Below, in pieces: positions 9,453 through 17,630 of a DNA stretch of 64,000 nucleotides. The stretch is from Proteiniphilum sp. GTDB taxonomy: Bacteria > Bacteroidota > Bacteroidia > Bacteroidales > Dysgonomonadaceae. The stretch is taken from assembly GCA_015478855.1 (NCBI GenBank), contig JADMKJ010000026.1:33101-97100 (forward strand). The letters are read 5' to 3'. Below the pieces are notes generated by a model. That model was not told where the DNA came from, searched no databases, and saw only the letters and a program-made list of their open reading frames with translations. Position 1 is the first letter of the stretch. Every line of letters begins with the position of its first letter. The position numbers were made by a program, and so were the translations under genes.

Positions 9453-10316
9453 ATGAGTAATTTAAAATATATTTCATCGATGCTCCTGTTGATCGGATTG
9501 ATGTCGTGCGATAAGCATGTCATTGAATACGATGCAGAAGCAATATCGGGCGTTGCTGAATTTCAACTGCATTATTTTGTTCCCGTCACCTCCGGTGCTG
9601 CCAACAATATCTATAAGGTTGAGATCAATGATCAGCTCTATGCCAATGATCAGGCAGCCTTGACCACCTACAACGCTATCCCTGGCGGATCCGTGGGACG
9701 TTTTTATACGACCGGAGTAGGTGCGACTAATATCAAGCTGTATCAAGGAACGGACCTCAACCTGGTCTACGATCAGAATTGTACATTGACAGAGGGTAAA
9801 CAGAACATCTTTGTGTATGATTTTGATGAACCACCAGTTGTGATTGATAACGGGTTCCCCTATGTAGCCAATGTCACTGAACATTCAGATACCACTGCCT
9901 GGATTAAGTTTTACAATTTTCTGTTCGAGGAGGATGATCAGCCTACGGACCTCAGGTTACAATATCAGTACCAGTATCCTATTGAGTACAATGAACAGGG
10001 AGCCGTTATTCGCAAGAGTGAATGGACCAATCTGGGAGCACCTGTATCCTTTGGCGAGACAACAGGCTGGGTGCCCGTGATTGTACATAAGAGTGTGCAG
10101 ATCTCCTCCTCCTATGCACGCCTGGATTATAAGATAAAGGTGATTGATGCCAGTGGAAATGATACAGGTGATCTGCAGATCATGAACTCAAGTAATAATT
10201 TTGTCAATTATTCCGACTGGTGGACCGCTTATGTAGGCCGAAGATATCATCATGTGATATCAGGCATGAGGGCTGCAAAACCCACTTCAGCCGTGAGACA
10301 GTTCACTGCTTTATAA
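9453..10316 (+). CDS. Lipoprotein in SusE position, probable surface glycan-binding protein
   Basis: The 287-aa protein has a short signal and lipobox (LIGLMSC, Cys about 19). It then shows beta-rich sequence resembling tandem DUF4397-like or immunoglobulin-like sandwiches: first NIYKVEINDQLYANDQAAL with IPGGSVGRFYTTG, then DTTAWIKFYNFLF. In SusCD operons the gene at this place usually encodes a surface glycan-binding protein, and that is the inferred role here. It has no catalytic motif I recognise. It is the last gene before the internal terminator at 10327. Confidence 0.6.
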   Translation: MSNLKYISSMLLLIGLMSCDKHVIEYDAEAISGVAEFQLHYFVPVTSGAANNIYKVEINDQLYANDQAALTTYNAIPGGSVGRFYTTGVGATNIKLYQGTDLNLVYDQNCTLTEGKQNIFVYDFDEPPVVIDNGFPYVANVTEHSDTTAWIKFYNFLFEEDDQPTDLRLQYQYQYPIEYNEQGAVIRKSEWTNLGAPVSFGETTGWVPVIVHKSVQISSSYARLDYKIKVIDASGNDTGDLQIMNSSNNFVNYSDWWTAYVGRRYHHVISGMRAAKPTSAVRQFTAL

Positions 10317-10326
10317 ATACTACTGG

Positions 10327-10356
10327 AAAAGAGGGAGTTGCTCTCCCTCTTTTCTT
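10327..10356 (+). terminator. Intrinsic terminator inside the glycan locus
   Basis: A perfect 11-bp stem (AAAAGAGGGAG at 10327-10337 with CTCCCTCTTTT at 10343-10353) has a 5-nt loop and runs into T-rich sequence. It lies 10 nt after the lipoprotein stop and 21 nt before the next ATG, so it probably tunes expression of the transport genes against the enzyme genes. Confidence 0.85.
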
Positions 10357-10376
10357 ACTAAGAACGTATTTTTATC

Positions 10377-11228
10377 ATGGTTTTCCGCAAGCACGTCATA
10401 CTTATTTCATTCATTCTATTTTTTTTTGCCTATTCATGCAACACATCTAAAATAACAATGCTGGAACAGGATAATGCTCTACCAAAAAGAGCTGAGGGAG
10501 CATTAAGCGGATCAGATTTTTATTATCAAGCTTTACATATTTCGAATGAGGCACGTGAAAATATGATATTGAAAGAGATTACCTCCGGCAATTTTCCTGA
10601 TTTTATGCGAAAATGGGTGCGGATAGATAAATCGATTCTTACAAAGGATGGAAATTCGCTTTCAGCCTTCTATTATGTCATGCCTGATTATTTAATGATA
10701 GGCTGTGATGATGATTTTTTCAGGATTCCTATGCAACCTCAAACTGCGCAGAAAATTGCCGATGCATTTGGATGTTTTCTTACAACAAGTAAAATCTGTG
10801 ATGATGTGTATGAAGCAGCAATCGTTCAATTGACACCTATGCCTCTCAATCAAAATAGAGATTCATTTACAACCTTTTATCAGCATCATCAGCTTATTGA
10901 AAAACAACGGAAAGGAAGAGAAGGATTAATAGCAGGAATCAAAAAAGATGTGATTATAAGCTCAGCTATAAAGCCGGATAGCCGGCCCAATAGAGTTGCG
11001 ATATATGGTTGGCATAAGCCTGACGGTAATCCCATTCAACCCGTCTATGCCGGTCATGTAGATTGGTATGTTGATTACAGCCACGGTATCAGGCTTGTTT
11101 ATAGGATCATTCATGTGAATGGCAGACCAATGGATTATGAAGATGTATTGAAAGATCCCGAATTAAAAGAGCTGCTTTCAAACGAAAATGGGGCAATGGA
11201 TTTTTTTGCTTACCCATACAAAGAATAA
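10377..11228 (+). CDS. Lipoprotein of unknown function with YSHGIRL motif
   Basis: I do not recognise a named family. The 283-aa protein has a signal and lipobox ending FFAYSC (Cys21). Conserved-looking blocks are PDYLMIGCDDDFFRIPM (about 100-116), ADAFGCFLTTSKICDDVYEAA and, most strikingly, VAIYGWHKPDGNPIQPVY followed by HVDWYVDYSHGIRLVYR (about 222-255). His, Asp and Tyr-Ser-His residues cluster there as in a hydrolase active site, but no reaction can be claimed. Its codons are visibly more AT-rich than those of the GC-richer enzyme gene that starts 11 nt later, which may indicate separate acquisition. It follows the internal terminator closely and is probably co-transcribed with the GH9 gene. 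Confidence 0.7.
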   Translation: MVFRKHVILISFILFFFAYSCNTSKITMLEQDNALPKRAEGALSGSDFYYQALHISNEARENMILKEITSGNFPDFMRKWVRIDKSILTKDGNSLSAFYYVMPDYLMIGCDDDFFRIPMQPQTAQKIADAFGCFLTTSKICDDVYEAAIVQLTPMPLNQNRDSFTTFYQHHQLIEKQRKGREGLIAGIKKDVIISSAIKPDSRPNRVAIYGWHKPDGNPIQPVYAGHVDWYVDYSHGIRLVYRIIHVNGRPMDYEDVLKDPELKELLSNENGAMDFFAYPYKE

Positions 11229-11239
11229 AATATCATCGT

Positions 11240-13708
11240 ATGAAAAAAATAATCATTCCCTGGTTACTATTATTGGAAGTCACTGTCGTTATAGGTCAAC
11301 AGAGTTGGATCCGTGTGAATCAGATAGGTTATCTGAAAGAGGATGTGAAGGTGGCTGTCTGGATCAGCAAAGAGAAGCAGACACCAGATCAGTTTGAGCT
11401 GATCGATGCCGTTACAGGTAAAGTAGTCTGTCACAGTGAGATGGTAAAGGATAGTGGTGGCCTGTGGGGTTTTGACGCCTCCGCCCGTCTCAATTTCTCC
11501 ACTTTCACCGTTCCAGGCACCTACATCATCAGAGCCCATGGCGTGCAGTCAGTCCCATTTAAGATAGGCAACGATATTTATGCCGGTGCGACGGAGATAC
11601 CGCTTAAGTATATGCGTCAGCAGCGGTGTGGGTACAATCCCTTCCTGGAGGACTCATGTCATGTGCATGATGCCATCTCTGTGGGTGATCCCAAAGGAGA
11701 AAGAGACGGTCAATATTTCAATACTACCGGCGGGTGGCACGATGCTTCGGACTACCTGCAATATGTCACCACGTCGGCCAATGCTGTCTATCAGATGCTG
11801 TTTGCTTACCGTCAGTACCCCGAGGCTTTCGGTGACCACTACGATGCCAATGGTCATGAAGGTGCCAACGATATCCCGGATATCCTGGATGAGGCGAAAT
11901 GGGGACTGGACTGGCTGGTGAAGATGAATCCTGATACCGCCACCTACTTCAACCAGCTGGCGGACGACAGGGATCATGTGGGTTTCACGCTGCCCAACGA
12001 ACAAAAAGTAGATTACGGATGGGGTGCCGGAAAAGAACGTCCTGTCTATTTTGTAAGCCCTAAACCACAGGGTTTATTTACACACAAAAACCGAAGCAGA
12101 GGTATGGCTTCCACTTTGGGGAAATATGCCTCCTCCTTCTCACTGGGTGCTAAAATGCTGGCTGCCTATTATCCTGAATTTTCGGTGATGTTACAACAGA
12201 AAGCGGCAGATGCCTACCGGAAAGGGGCGGAGAACCCGGGTGTCTCACAGACCGCACCCGGCGGGGCACCCTACTTTTACGAAGAGGATAACTGGGCGGA
12301 TGATATGCAGCTGGCAGCTGCGGAGATGTACCACACCTCCGGTGAGGGAGCATACCTGAAACAAGCTGTGGACTACGGGCGACTGGAGCCGGTGACACCC
12401 TGGATGGGTGCCGACTCGGCACGCCATTACCAGTGGTACCCTTTTGTGAACCTCGGAAACTACCATCTGGCGGTGCAGCACGACGACCTCCGTGCGCAGA
12501 AGGAGTTTATCCGCAATATGCGGAGCGGCCTGCAGCGCGTGAAGGAGAGGGCAGGGGAGAATGCTTTCATGCACGGGATACCCTTTATCTGGTGTTCCAA
12601 TAACCTGACGGTGGGCTTTATCACACAATGCCGTCTCTACCATGAGATCACCGGCGATGATGCTTTCCTGGAGATTGAGACAGCCATGCGTGACTGGCTC
12701 CTGGGGTGCAATCCCTGGGGCACCTCCATGATCGTGGGATACCCCTCCCACGGCGATACGCCGGATGATCCCCATTCCGCCTTCACCCACCTGCATCAGA
12801 TACCTGTCACCGGCGGTATCGTGGATGGTCCCATCTACCACTCCATCTTCAGCAGCCTGATAGGGATCTACCTGGCCGGGGAGGATGAGTATGCCCCCTT
12901 CCAGTCAGGCTACGTGGTGTATCACGACGATTATGCCGATTACTCCACCAATGAACCCACCATGGATGGTACAGCCTCGCTCACCTACTATCTCGGTTAT
13001 CTGACATCCCAAGCAGGTCATTCCACCATTGTGGAGGGTGGAATCGTACGGGGCGACAGCACCAGAAAACAGCTCTCGCTGGTCTTCACCGGACATGCAT
13101 ATGCCGATGGTGCTGAGGTGATCATGAAAGTGCTGAAGAAGTACGATGTGAAGGCCTCCTTTTTCCTTACAGGCGATTTTTACAGGAAGTTCCCCACCAT
13201 CACCCGTGGTTTGCAGAAAGAGGGTCACTACCTTGGGCCCCATTCCGACAGGCATCTGCTCTATGCCGACTGGCAGAGGCGCGATTCCACGCTGGTTACT
13301 CGGATAGCCTTTGAGAAAGACCTCAGGGATAACTACCTTGCGATGGAGAAAGCAGGAGTGAGAACAGACACGCCACAATATTTTATGCCACCCTATGAGT
13401 GGTACAACAGTGAGATCAGCGGCTGGGCCGGGGCGATGGGGGTAAAGCTGGTGAACTTCTCACCGGGAACAACCTCCAACGCCGACTATACCACACCGGA
13501 GATGAGGAATTATCTCTCTTCGGAGACCATCTATCGCAATATCATCGCTTATGAAGAGCGTGAGGGCCTGAATGGTTTCCTGCTGCTGATGCATATAGGG
13601 ACGGATCCCGGACGAACGGATAAACTATACAACCGGCTGGATGAGCTGATCAAAGAGTTGCAAAGAAGAGGATATAAGTTCTCTGGAATAGATGAGTTGT
13701 TAAAATAG
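11240..13708 (+). CDS. Fusion enzyme: GH9 glycosidase plus NodB-like polysaccharide deacetylase
   Basis: This exported 822-aa enzyme joins two modules. After a signal peptide (about 1-19) comes a CelD-type immunoglobulin-like domain (WIRVNQIGYLKEDVKVAVWI, 23-110). The (alpha/alpha)6 GH9 catalytic domain spans about 115-592. GGWHDASDY supplies the acidic pair D168/D171, and DYSTNEPTMDG supplies the general acid E572. The rest (about 605-822) is a NodB-fold domain with GPHSDRH (H668, H672), MPPYEWY (716-722) and LLLMHIG (H785). Its first motif reads FTGHAYADG instead of the usual TFDDG, so D623 may replace the usual Asp. GH9 enzymes are mostly endo- or exo-beta-1,4-glucanases, and the deacetylase suggests an acetylated or N-acetylated substrate. 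Both activities are inferred. Confidence 0.9.
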   Translation: MKKIIIPWLLLLEVTVVIGQQSWIRVNQIGYLKEDVKVAVWISKEKQTPDQFELIDAVTGKVVCHSEMVKDSGGLWGFDASARLNFSTFTVPGTYIIRAHGVQSVPFKIGNDIYAGATEIPLKYMRQQRCGYNPFLEDSCHVHDAISVGDPKGERDGQYFNTTGGWHDASDYLQYVTTSANAVYQMLFAYRQYPEAFGDHYDANGHEGANDIPDILDEAKWGLDWLVKMNPDTATYFNQLADDRDHVGFTLPNEQKVDYGWGAGKERPVYFVSPKPQGLFTHKNRSRGMASTLGKYASSFSLGAKMLAAYYPEFSVMLQQKAADAYRKGAENPGVSQTAPGGAPYFYEEDNWADDMQLAAAEMYHTSGEGAYLKQAVDYGRLEPVTPWMGADSARHYQWYPFVNLGNYHLAVQHDDLRAQKEFIRNMRSGLQRVKERAGENAFMHGIPFIWCSNNLTVGFITQCRLYHEITGDDAFLEIETAMRDWLLGCNPWGTSMIVGYPSHGDTPDDPHSAFTHLHQIPVTGGIVDGPIYHSIFSSLIGIYLAGEDEYAPFQSGYVVYHDDYADYSTNEPTMDGTASLTYYLGYLTSQAGHSTIVEGGIVRGDSTRKQLSLVFTGHAYADGAEVIMKVLKKYDVKASFFLTGDFYRKFPTITRGLQKEGHYLGPHSDRHLLYADWQRRDSTLVTRIAFEKDLRDNYLAMEKAGVRTDTPQYFMPPYEWYNSEISGWAGAMGVKLVNFSPGTTSNADYTTPEMRNYLSSETIYRNIIAYEEREGLNGFLLLMHIGTDPGRTDKLYNRLDELIKELQRRGYKFSGIDELLK

Positions 13709-13749
13709 TGGTTTGGCTGAAAGTATAAGGTGTTCCATCGATTTTTTGC

Positions 13750-13757
13750 TATTTTTG
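13750..13757 (+). promoter_or_regulatory. Candidate -7 box for dacB-like gene
   Basis: TATTTTTG fits TAnnTTTG and lies 24 nt before the ATG at 13782. No good -33 TTTG is present at the expected distance. Confidence 0.4.
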
Positions 13758-13781
13758 TAAAAAACAAAAGCCATTGATCGT

Positions 13782-15248
13782 ATGAAAAGAGCATTTGCCT
13801 TCACGAATTATTTAAAAATGAACCTCCTGTTGCTCACGCTCCTGCTGCTTGTATCTCCCTCATTAGCACAGACAGCATTGCAGCGTTTCGTCACTCATCC
13901 CGCGCTGAAGCATGCTTCGGTGGGCATCTCGGTGACTGATCTGGAGACAGGCAGGAGTATCGTGTCGCACAACGGAGAGCAATCGCTCACACCCGCATCT
14001 GTATTAAAACTGATTACAACAGCTACAGCTGTTGAAACACTGGGTGAAAATTTTCGCTACAAAACAGATATTGGGCTCGATGCCGGGAATCCTTCTCGCA
14101 TACTGGTGATCGGATCAGGCGATCCCACCCTGGGTAGTGAAGCTTTTAATGATGACCTCCACACTTTTTTTATCACTGTGGCAGACGCCCTCAGGAAAAC
14201 AGTTCCCGGCAACAGGGAATATACGCTTTATGTGGTGGATAACCTGTTTGGTTACGATGGGATTTCGCCGGAGTGGACCTGGATTGATATGGGGAACTAC
14301 TACGCTGCGGGTGCCTACGGCATCAGCATTTTTGATAACAGTTATAAGCTCTTTTTCAATACGACTGATTTGAACAGCTGTCCGAAAATTCTACGTACTG
14401 AGCCGGAGATTAAAAATCTTACATTTCAAAATGCAGTTACCCTGAACAGCACTGGACGCGATAACGGTTATATCTACGGAATACCTTTTTCCAACGAGAG
14501 AGCTGTCAGAGGGAATATTCCTTCAGGAAGAAAGGAGTTCAGCATTAAAGGGGATATACCTGACCCGGGAATGTTGCTGGGCAAGACACTGGCCGGCTAT
14601 CTCACCCGCGCCGGATTGAACATAGGTAATGTGGAAACAGCAAGGATGGATTATCTTAAAGCAAATTGTATCTCAGAAAGAAAAGATCAAAACAGGATTG
14701 AAAAGGTGCTTTGTACATTTGTTTCACGCCCTTTGAAAGAGATTATCCAAGAGGTGAATGTAGAGAGTAACAACCACTATGCAGAACATCTTATTCGTAC
14801 CATCGGGAGAAAGAGCAGGAGTGATATATATGACGATGCGCTGGAGGCTGGTGTGACCTATGTGAAGGATTTCTGGACCAGCAAAGGTCTTGCGGCCACA
14901 TCGCTGCAGATGCATGACGGCAGTGGCCTGGCTCCTCAGAATAGCGTAAGCCCACAGTTTCTGACCGATCTGCTGGTTTATATGTATGGCAGGAGTGAAG
15001 AGTCGTCTGTGTTTTTCAATTCGTTGCCGAGAGCCGGGCAGGAGGGAACACTCAGATCCTTCCTGAGAGATACGAGACTGAGCGGCAGAATAGCAGCCAA
15101 GAGCGGCAGCATTGGTGGGGTGCAGTGTTATTCCGGCTATCTGATCGACGGGAGAAAAAAATATGCATTCACCGTGATGGTGAACAAGTTCAATGGCACA
15201 CGTCCACAGGTAAGAGAGGCTATAGAACAGTTTCTACTGGGTTTGTAA
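13782..15248 (+). CDS. dacB: D-alanyl-D-alanine carboxypeptidase/endopeptidase, S13 (PBP4/DacB type)
   Basis: This 488-aa periplasmic penicillin-binding protein trims or cleaves peptidoglycan cross-links. A signal sequence ends near LVSPSLAQ. The three active-site motifs of the SxxK acyltransferases are all present: SVLK (S73-K76), SNN in VNVESNNHYAEHLI, and KSG in AAKSGSIGG near the C-terminus. Between the first two lies the large insert that characterises the S13 family. An internal ATG at 13818 would leave a shorter leader (MNLLLLTLL), and either start keeps the signal peptide. The gene stands alone and shares a strong hairpin with the convergent FKBP gene. Confidence 0.92.
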   Translation: MKRAFAFTNYLKMNLLLLTLLLLVSPSLAQTALQRFVTHPALKHASVGISVTDLETGRSIVSHNGEQSLTPASVLKLITTATAVETLGENFRYKTDIGLDAGNPSRILVIGSGDPTLGSEAFNDDLHTFFITVADALRKTVPGNREYTLYVVDNLFGYDGISPEWTWIDMGNYYAAGAYGISIFDNSYKLFFNTTDLNSCPKILRTEPEIKNLTFQNAVTLNSTGRDNGYIYGIPFSNERAVRGNIPSGRKEFSIKGDIPDPGMLLGKTLAGYLTRAGLNIGNVETARMDYLKANCISERKDQNRIEKVLCTFVSRPLKEIIQEVNVESNNHYAEHLIRTIGRKSRSDIYDDALEAGVTYVKDFWTSKGLAATSLQMHDGSGLAPQNSVSPQFLTDLLVYMYGRSEESSVFFNSLPRAGQEGTLRSFLRDTRLSGRIAAKSGSIGGVQCYSGYLIDGRKKYAFTVMVNKFNGTRPQVREAIEQFLLGL

Positions 15249-15258
15249 TCTGACACCT

Positions 15259-15309
15259 ACTAAATAATGAAAGAGCCTGCTCCATTTGCAGGCTCTTTCA
15301 TTATTTAGT
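15259..15309. terminator. Bidirectional terminator between dacB and FKBP genes
   Basis: A perfect 22-bp inverted repeat (15259-15280 with 15288-15309) closes a 7-nt loop. A- and T-rich flanks inside the stem let it work both ways. The FKBP stop codon (complement of 15305-15307) lies within the right arm. Confidence 0.9.
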
Positions 15310-15847
15310 CTACGATAGCAACCAGTTCGATCTCAAAAACAAGAGTGGAATAACCCTGTATACTGTTGTTCCCCGATTCACCATACCCGAGCTTCCAGGG
15401 GATCCAAACCTCCCATTTGTCACCCACCTGCATATGTTGTAATGCTGTTGAAAAGCCATCTACAACACCATTCACTGCAAATGTTCGGGCAATATTATTA
15501 TTGTTCGTGGTATCAAAGATTACCTTATTGTATATGATATTACCTTTCTCATCGGTATAGTTGTCCTCTTTTGACCAGATATTTTTATACCATCCGGTGT
15601 AGAGCACCTTCACCTGATCGGTAAAAAAAGGTGATGCACCCTCTCCCGATACAATCTCTTTGTACATGATAAATCCGTTACCGGATTGGGAATTTATTCT
15701 TGTATATGCTGTGTTGGCAGCTATCGCCGCGAACTGAGCCTCGTTGTCCAGCTTCCACTTGTCATCGAAAGTCTCTGTCTCGTCGCATGACGAAAAAAAG
15801 ATGACGGCACTCATCATAAGGAATATGGATAGGTTTAATCTCTTCAT
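15305..15847 (-). CDS. FKBP-type peptidyl-prolyl cis-trans isomerase lipoprotein
   Basis: The 180-aa protein has a lipobox (VIFFSSC, Cys21), so it should be anchored in the envelope and help fold exported proteins. The FKBP core occupies about residues 70-180: VKVLYTGWY, a lengthened flap with VIFDTTNNNN, FAVNGVVDGFSTALQHMQVGDKWEVWIPWKLGYG and a final VFEIELVAI strand. The insert between the first strand and VIFD is longer than in cytosolic FKBPs. It lies 1 nt downstream of glyS on the same strand and is probably co-transcribed with it. Confidence 0.92.
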   Translation of the reverse strand: MKRLNLSIFLMMSAVIFFSSCDETETFDDKWKLDNEAQFAAIAANTAYTRINSQSGNGFIMYKEIVSGEGASPFFTDQVKVLYTGWYKNIWSKEDNYTDEKGNIIYNKVIFDTTNNNNIARTFAVNGVVDGFSTALQHMQVGDKWEVWIPWKLGYGESGNNSIQGYSTLVFEIELVAIVD

Positions 15848-15848
15848 T

Positions 15849-17396
15849 TTATTTTGATATTTGTTTTAGCAGATGTTTCATATCGGTCTTCTCCGAGATG
15901 GTTTGTTGTAATGCATCGATCGAGACTCTTTCCTGTTCCATCGTGTCACGGTAACGGATGGTGACGGTGTTATCCTCCAGTGTCTGATGATCGATGGTCG
16001 CGCAGAAAGGGGTGCCGATGGCATCCTGACGCCTGTAACGCTTGCCGATGCTGTCTTTCTCATCGTACTGACAGGAGAAGCTGAACTTGAGCTCATCCAT
16101 GATCGCACGTGCTTTCTCAGGCAGTCCGTCCTTCTTCACCAGCGGCAGGATGGCCAGCTTCACAGGCGCGAGGGCCGGGGGCAGATTCAATAACACGCGT
16201 GTCTCACCACCTTCGAGGGTCTCCTCACGATAGGAAGCAGCAAGGACAGAGAGAAACATGCGGTCCAGACCGATGGAGGTCTCCACCACGAACGGCACGT
16301 ATGATTTGTTGAGCTCCGGATCGAAGTATTGCAGTTTCTTGCCGGAGAATTTCTCATGCTGGCTCAGGTCGAAGTCGGTACGTGAGTGAATACCTTCCAC
16401 CTCCTTGAAGCCGAAGGGCATCTCATACTCAATGTCTGTCGCTGCATTGGCATAGTGCGCCAGCTTGTCGTGATCGTGAAAACGATATTTGTGCGCACCA
16501 AAACCAAGTGTCTGGTGCCATCTCATACGAATTGCCTTCCAGTGTTCGAACCACTTCAGCTCTTCTCCCGGCGCGACGAAGAACTGCATCTCCATCTGCT
16601 CGAACTCACGCATGCGGAAGATGAACTGGCGCGCCACGATCTCATTGCGGAACGCCTTGCCTATCTGAGCGATGCCGAAGGGGATTTTCATTCTCCCTGT
16701 CTTCTGCACGTTGAGGAAGTTGACGAAGATTCCTTGTGCTGTCTCGGGACGAAGATAGATCTTCATGGCTCCGTCGGAGGTTGATCCCATCTCGGTGGAG
16801 AACATCAGGTTGAACTGACGCACCTCCGTCCAGTTGCGGGTGCCGCTGATGGGACAGACGATCTCACAATCGACAATGATCTGCCTCAGCTCTTCCAGGT
16901 TCTCGTCGTTGAGTGCTTTCGCAAAACGTGTGTGAACCTCGTCCCTTTTCTGTTGGTACTCCAGCACACGAGGGTTGGTCTCGCGGTACATCTTCTCGTC
17001 GAAGGTCTCCCCGAAACGTTTGGCCGCCTTCTGCACCTCTTTCTCTATCTTATCGTCCTGTTTAGCCAGATAATCCTCGATAAGCACATCAGCACGGTAA
17101 CGTTTTTTGCTCTCCTTGTTGTCGATGAGCGGATCGTTGAAGGCATCCACATGCCCTGATGCTTTCCATATGGTAGGGTGCATGAAGATGGCGGAGTCGA
17201 TACCCACCACGTTCTCATTCAGCAACACCATGCTGTCCCACCAATATTTCTTGATATTATTCTTGAGCTCCACACCCATCTGACCGTAATCGTAGACAGC
17301 TCCCAGGCCATCATAGATCTCACTCGACGGGAATACATACCCATACTCTTTGCAATGCGATACCAGTTTTTTAAAAACCTCTTCCTGTTGTGCCAT
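15849..17396 (-). CDS. glyS: Glycyl-tRNA synthetase, dimeric class II type
   Basis: It charges tRNA-Gly in the cytosol. The single-chain alpha2 form (515 aa from the ATG at 17396) is typical of Bacteroidetes, unlike the two-subunit form of E. coli. Visible landmarks are the N-terminal LVSHCKEYGYVFPSSEIYDGL and AVYDYGQMGVELKNN blocks, the motif 2 region with FRNEIVARQFIFRMREFEQ, motif 3 with SIGLDRMFL, and a C-terminal anticodon-binding domain starting near APVKLAILPLV. A longer frame begins at 17411 (MHILIM...), but MAQQEEVFKKLV fits the family. The upstream region has a divergent flippase promoter. Confidence 0.95.
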   Translation of the reverse strand: MAQQEEVFKKLVSHCKEYGYVFPSSEIYDGLGAVYDYGQMGVELKNNIKKYWWDSMVLLNENVVGIDSAIFMHPTIWKASGHVDAFNDPLIDNKESKKRYRADVLIEDYLAKQDDKIEKEVQKAAKRFGETFDEKMYRETNPRVLEYQQKRDEVHTRFAKALNDENLEELRQIIVDCEIVCPISGTRNWTEVRQFNLMFSTEMGSTSDGAMKIYLRPETAQGIFVNFLNVQKTGRMKIPFGIAQIGKAFRNEIVARQFIFRMREFEQMEMQFFVAPGEELKWFEHWKAIRMRWHQTLGFGAHKYRFHDHDKLAHYANAATDIEYEMPFGFKEVEGIHSRTDFDLSQHEKFSGKKLQYFDPELNKSYVPFVVETSIGLDRMFLSVLAASYREETLEGGETRVLLNLPPALAPVKLAILPLVKKDGLPEKARAIMDELKFSFSCQYDEKDSIGKRYRRQDAIGTPFCATIDHQTLEDNTVTIRYRDTMEQERVSIDALQQTISEKTDMKHLLKQISK

Positions 17397-17552
17397 AATT
17401 AAAATATGCATGTTTCAGCTTGTCTCAATACAGTGTCAAACATGCTTTCAATGCTGATTTTTTTCTGTTCATTTATTTCAACCTGCAAAGTAAACGGTTT
17501 TTTTCGAAATTCTGTCAACAGGAATGCTTAAAGATAAATAATGATGGCCATT

Positions 17553-17586
17553 TTAGCGGAGCCTTTACAGAAAAGTTGTACTTTTG
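17553..17586 (+). promoter_or_regulatory. Candidate promoter for the flippase gene
   Basis: TACTTTTG at 17579-17586 fits the -7 box, with TTAG at 17553-17556 as a weak -33 at 22 nt. A start near 17593 excludes the upstream in-frame ATGs at 17541 and 17544 and supports translation from 17631. Confidence 0.5.
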
Positions 17587-17630
17587 CATCTGTATCATAT
17601 AAGACATCTTCAAAAAACCAGAGCAACAGT

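Noticed and set aside
12245-12841. 198-codon minus-strand frame inside the GH9 domain
   Set aside because: It is a shadow of a GC-rich, strongly conserved catalytic domain on the other strand.
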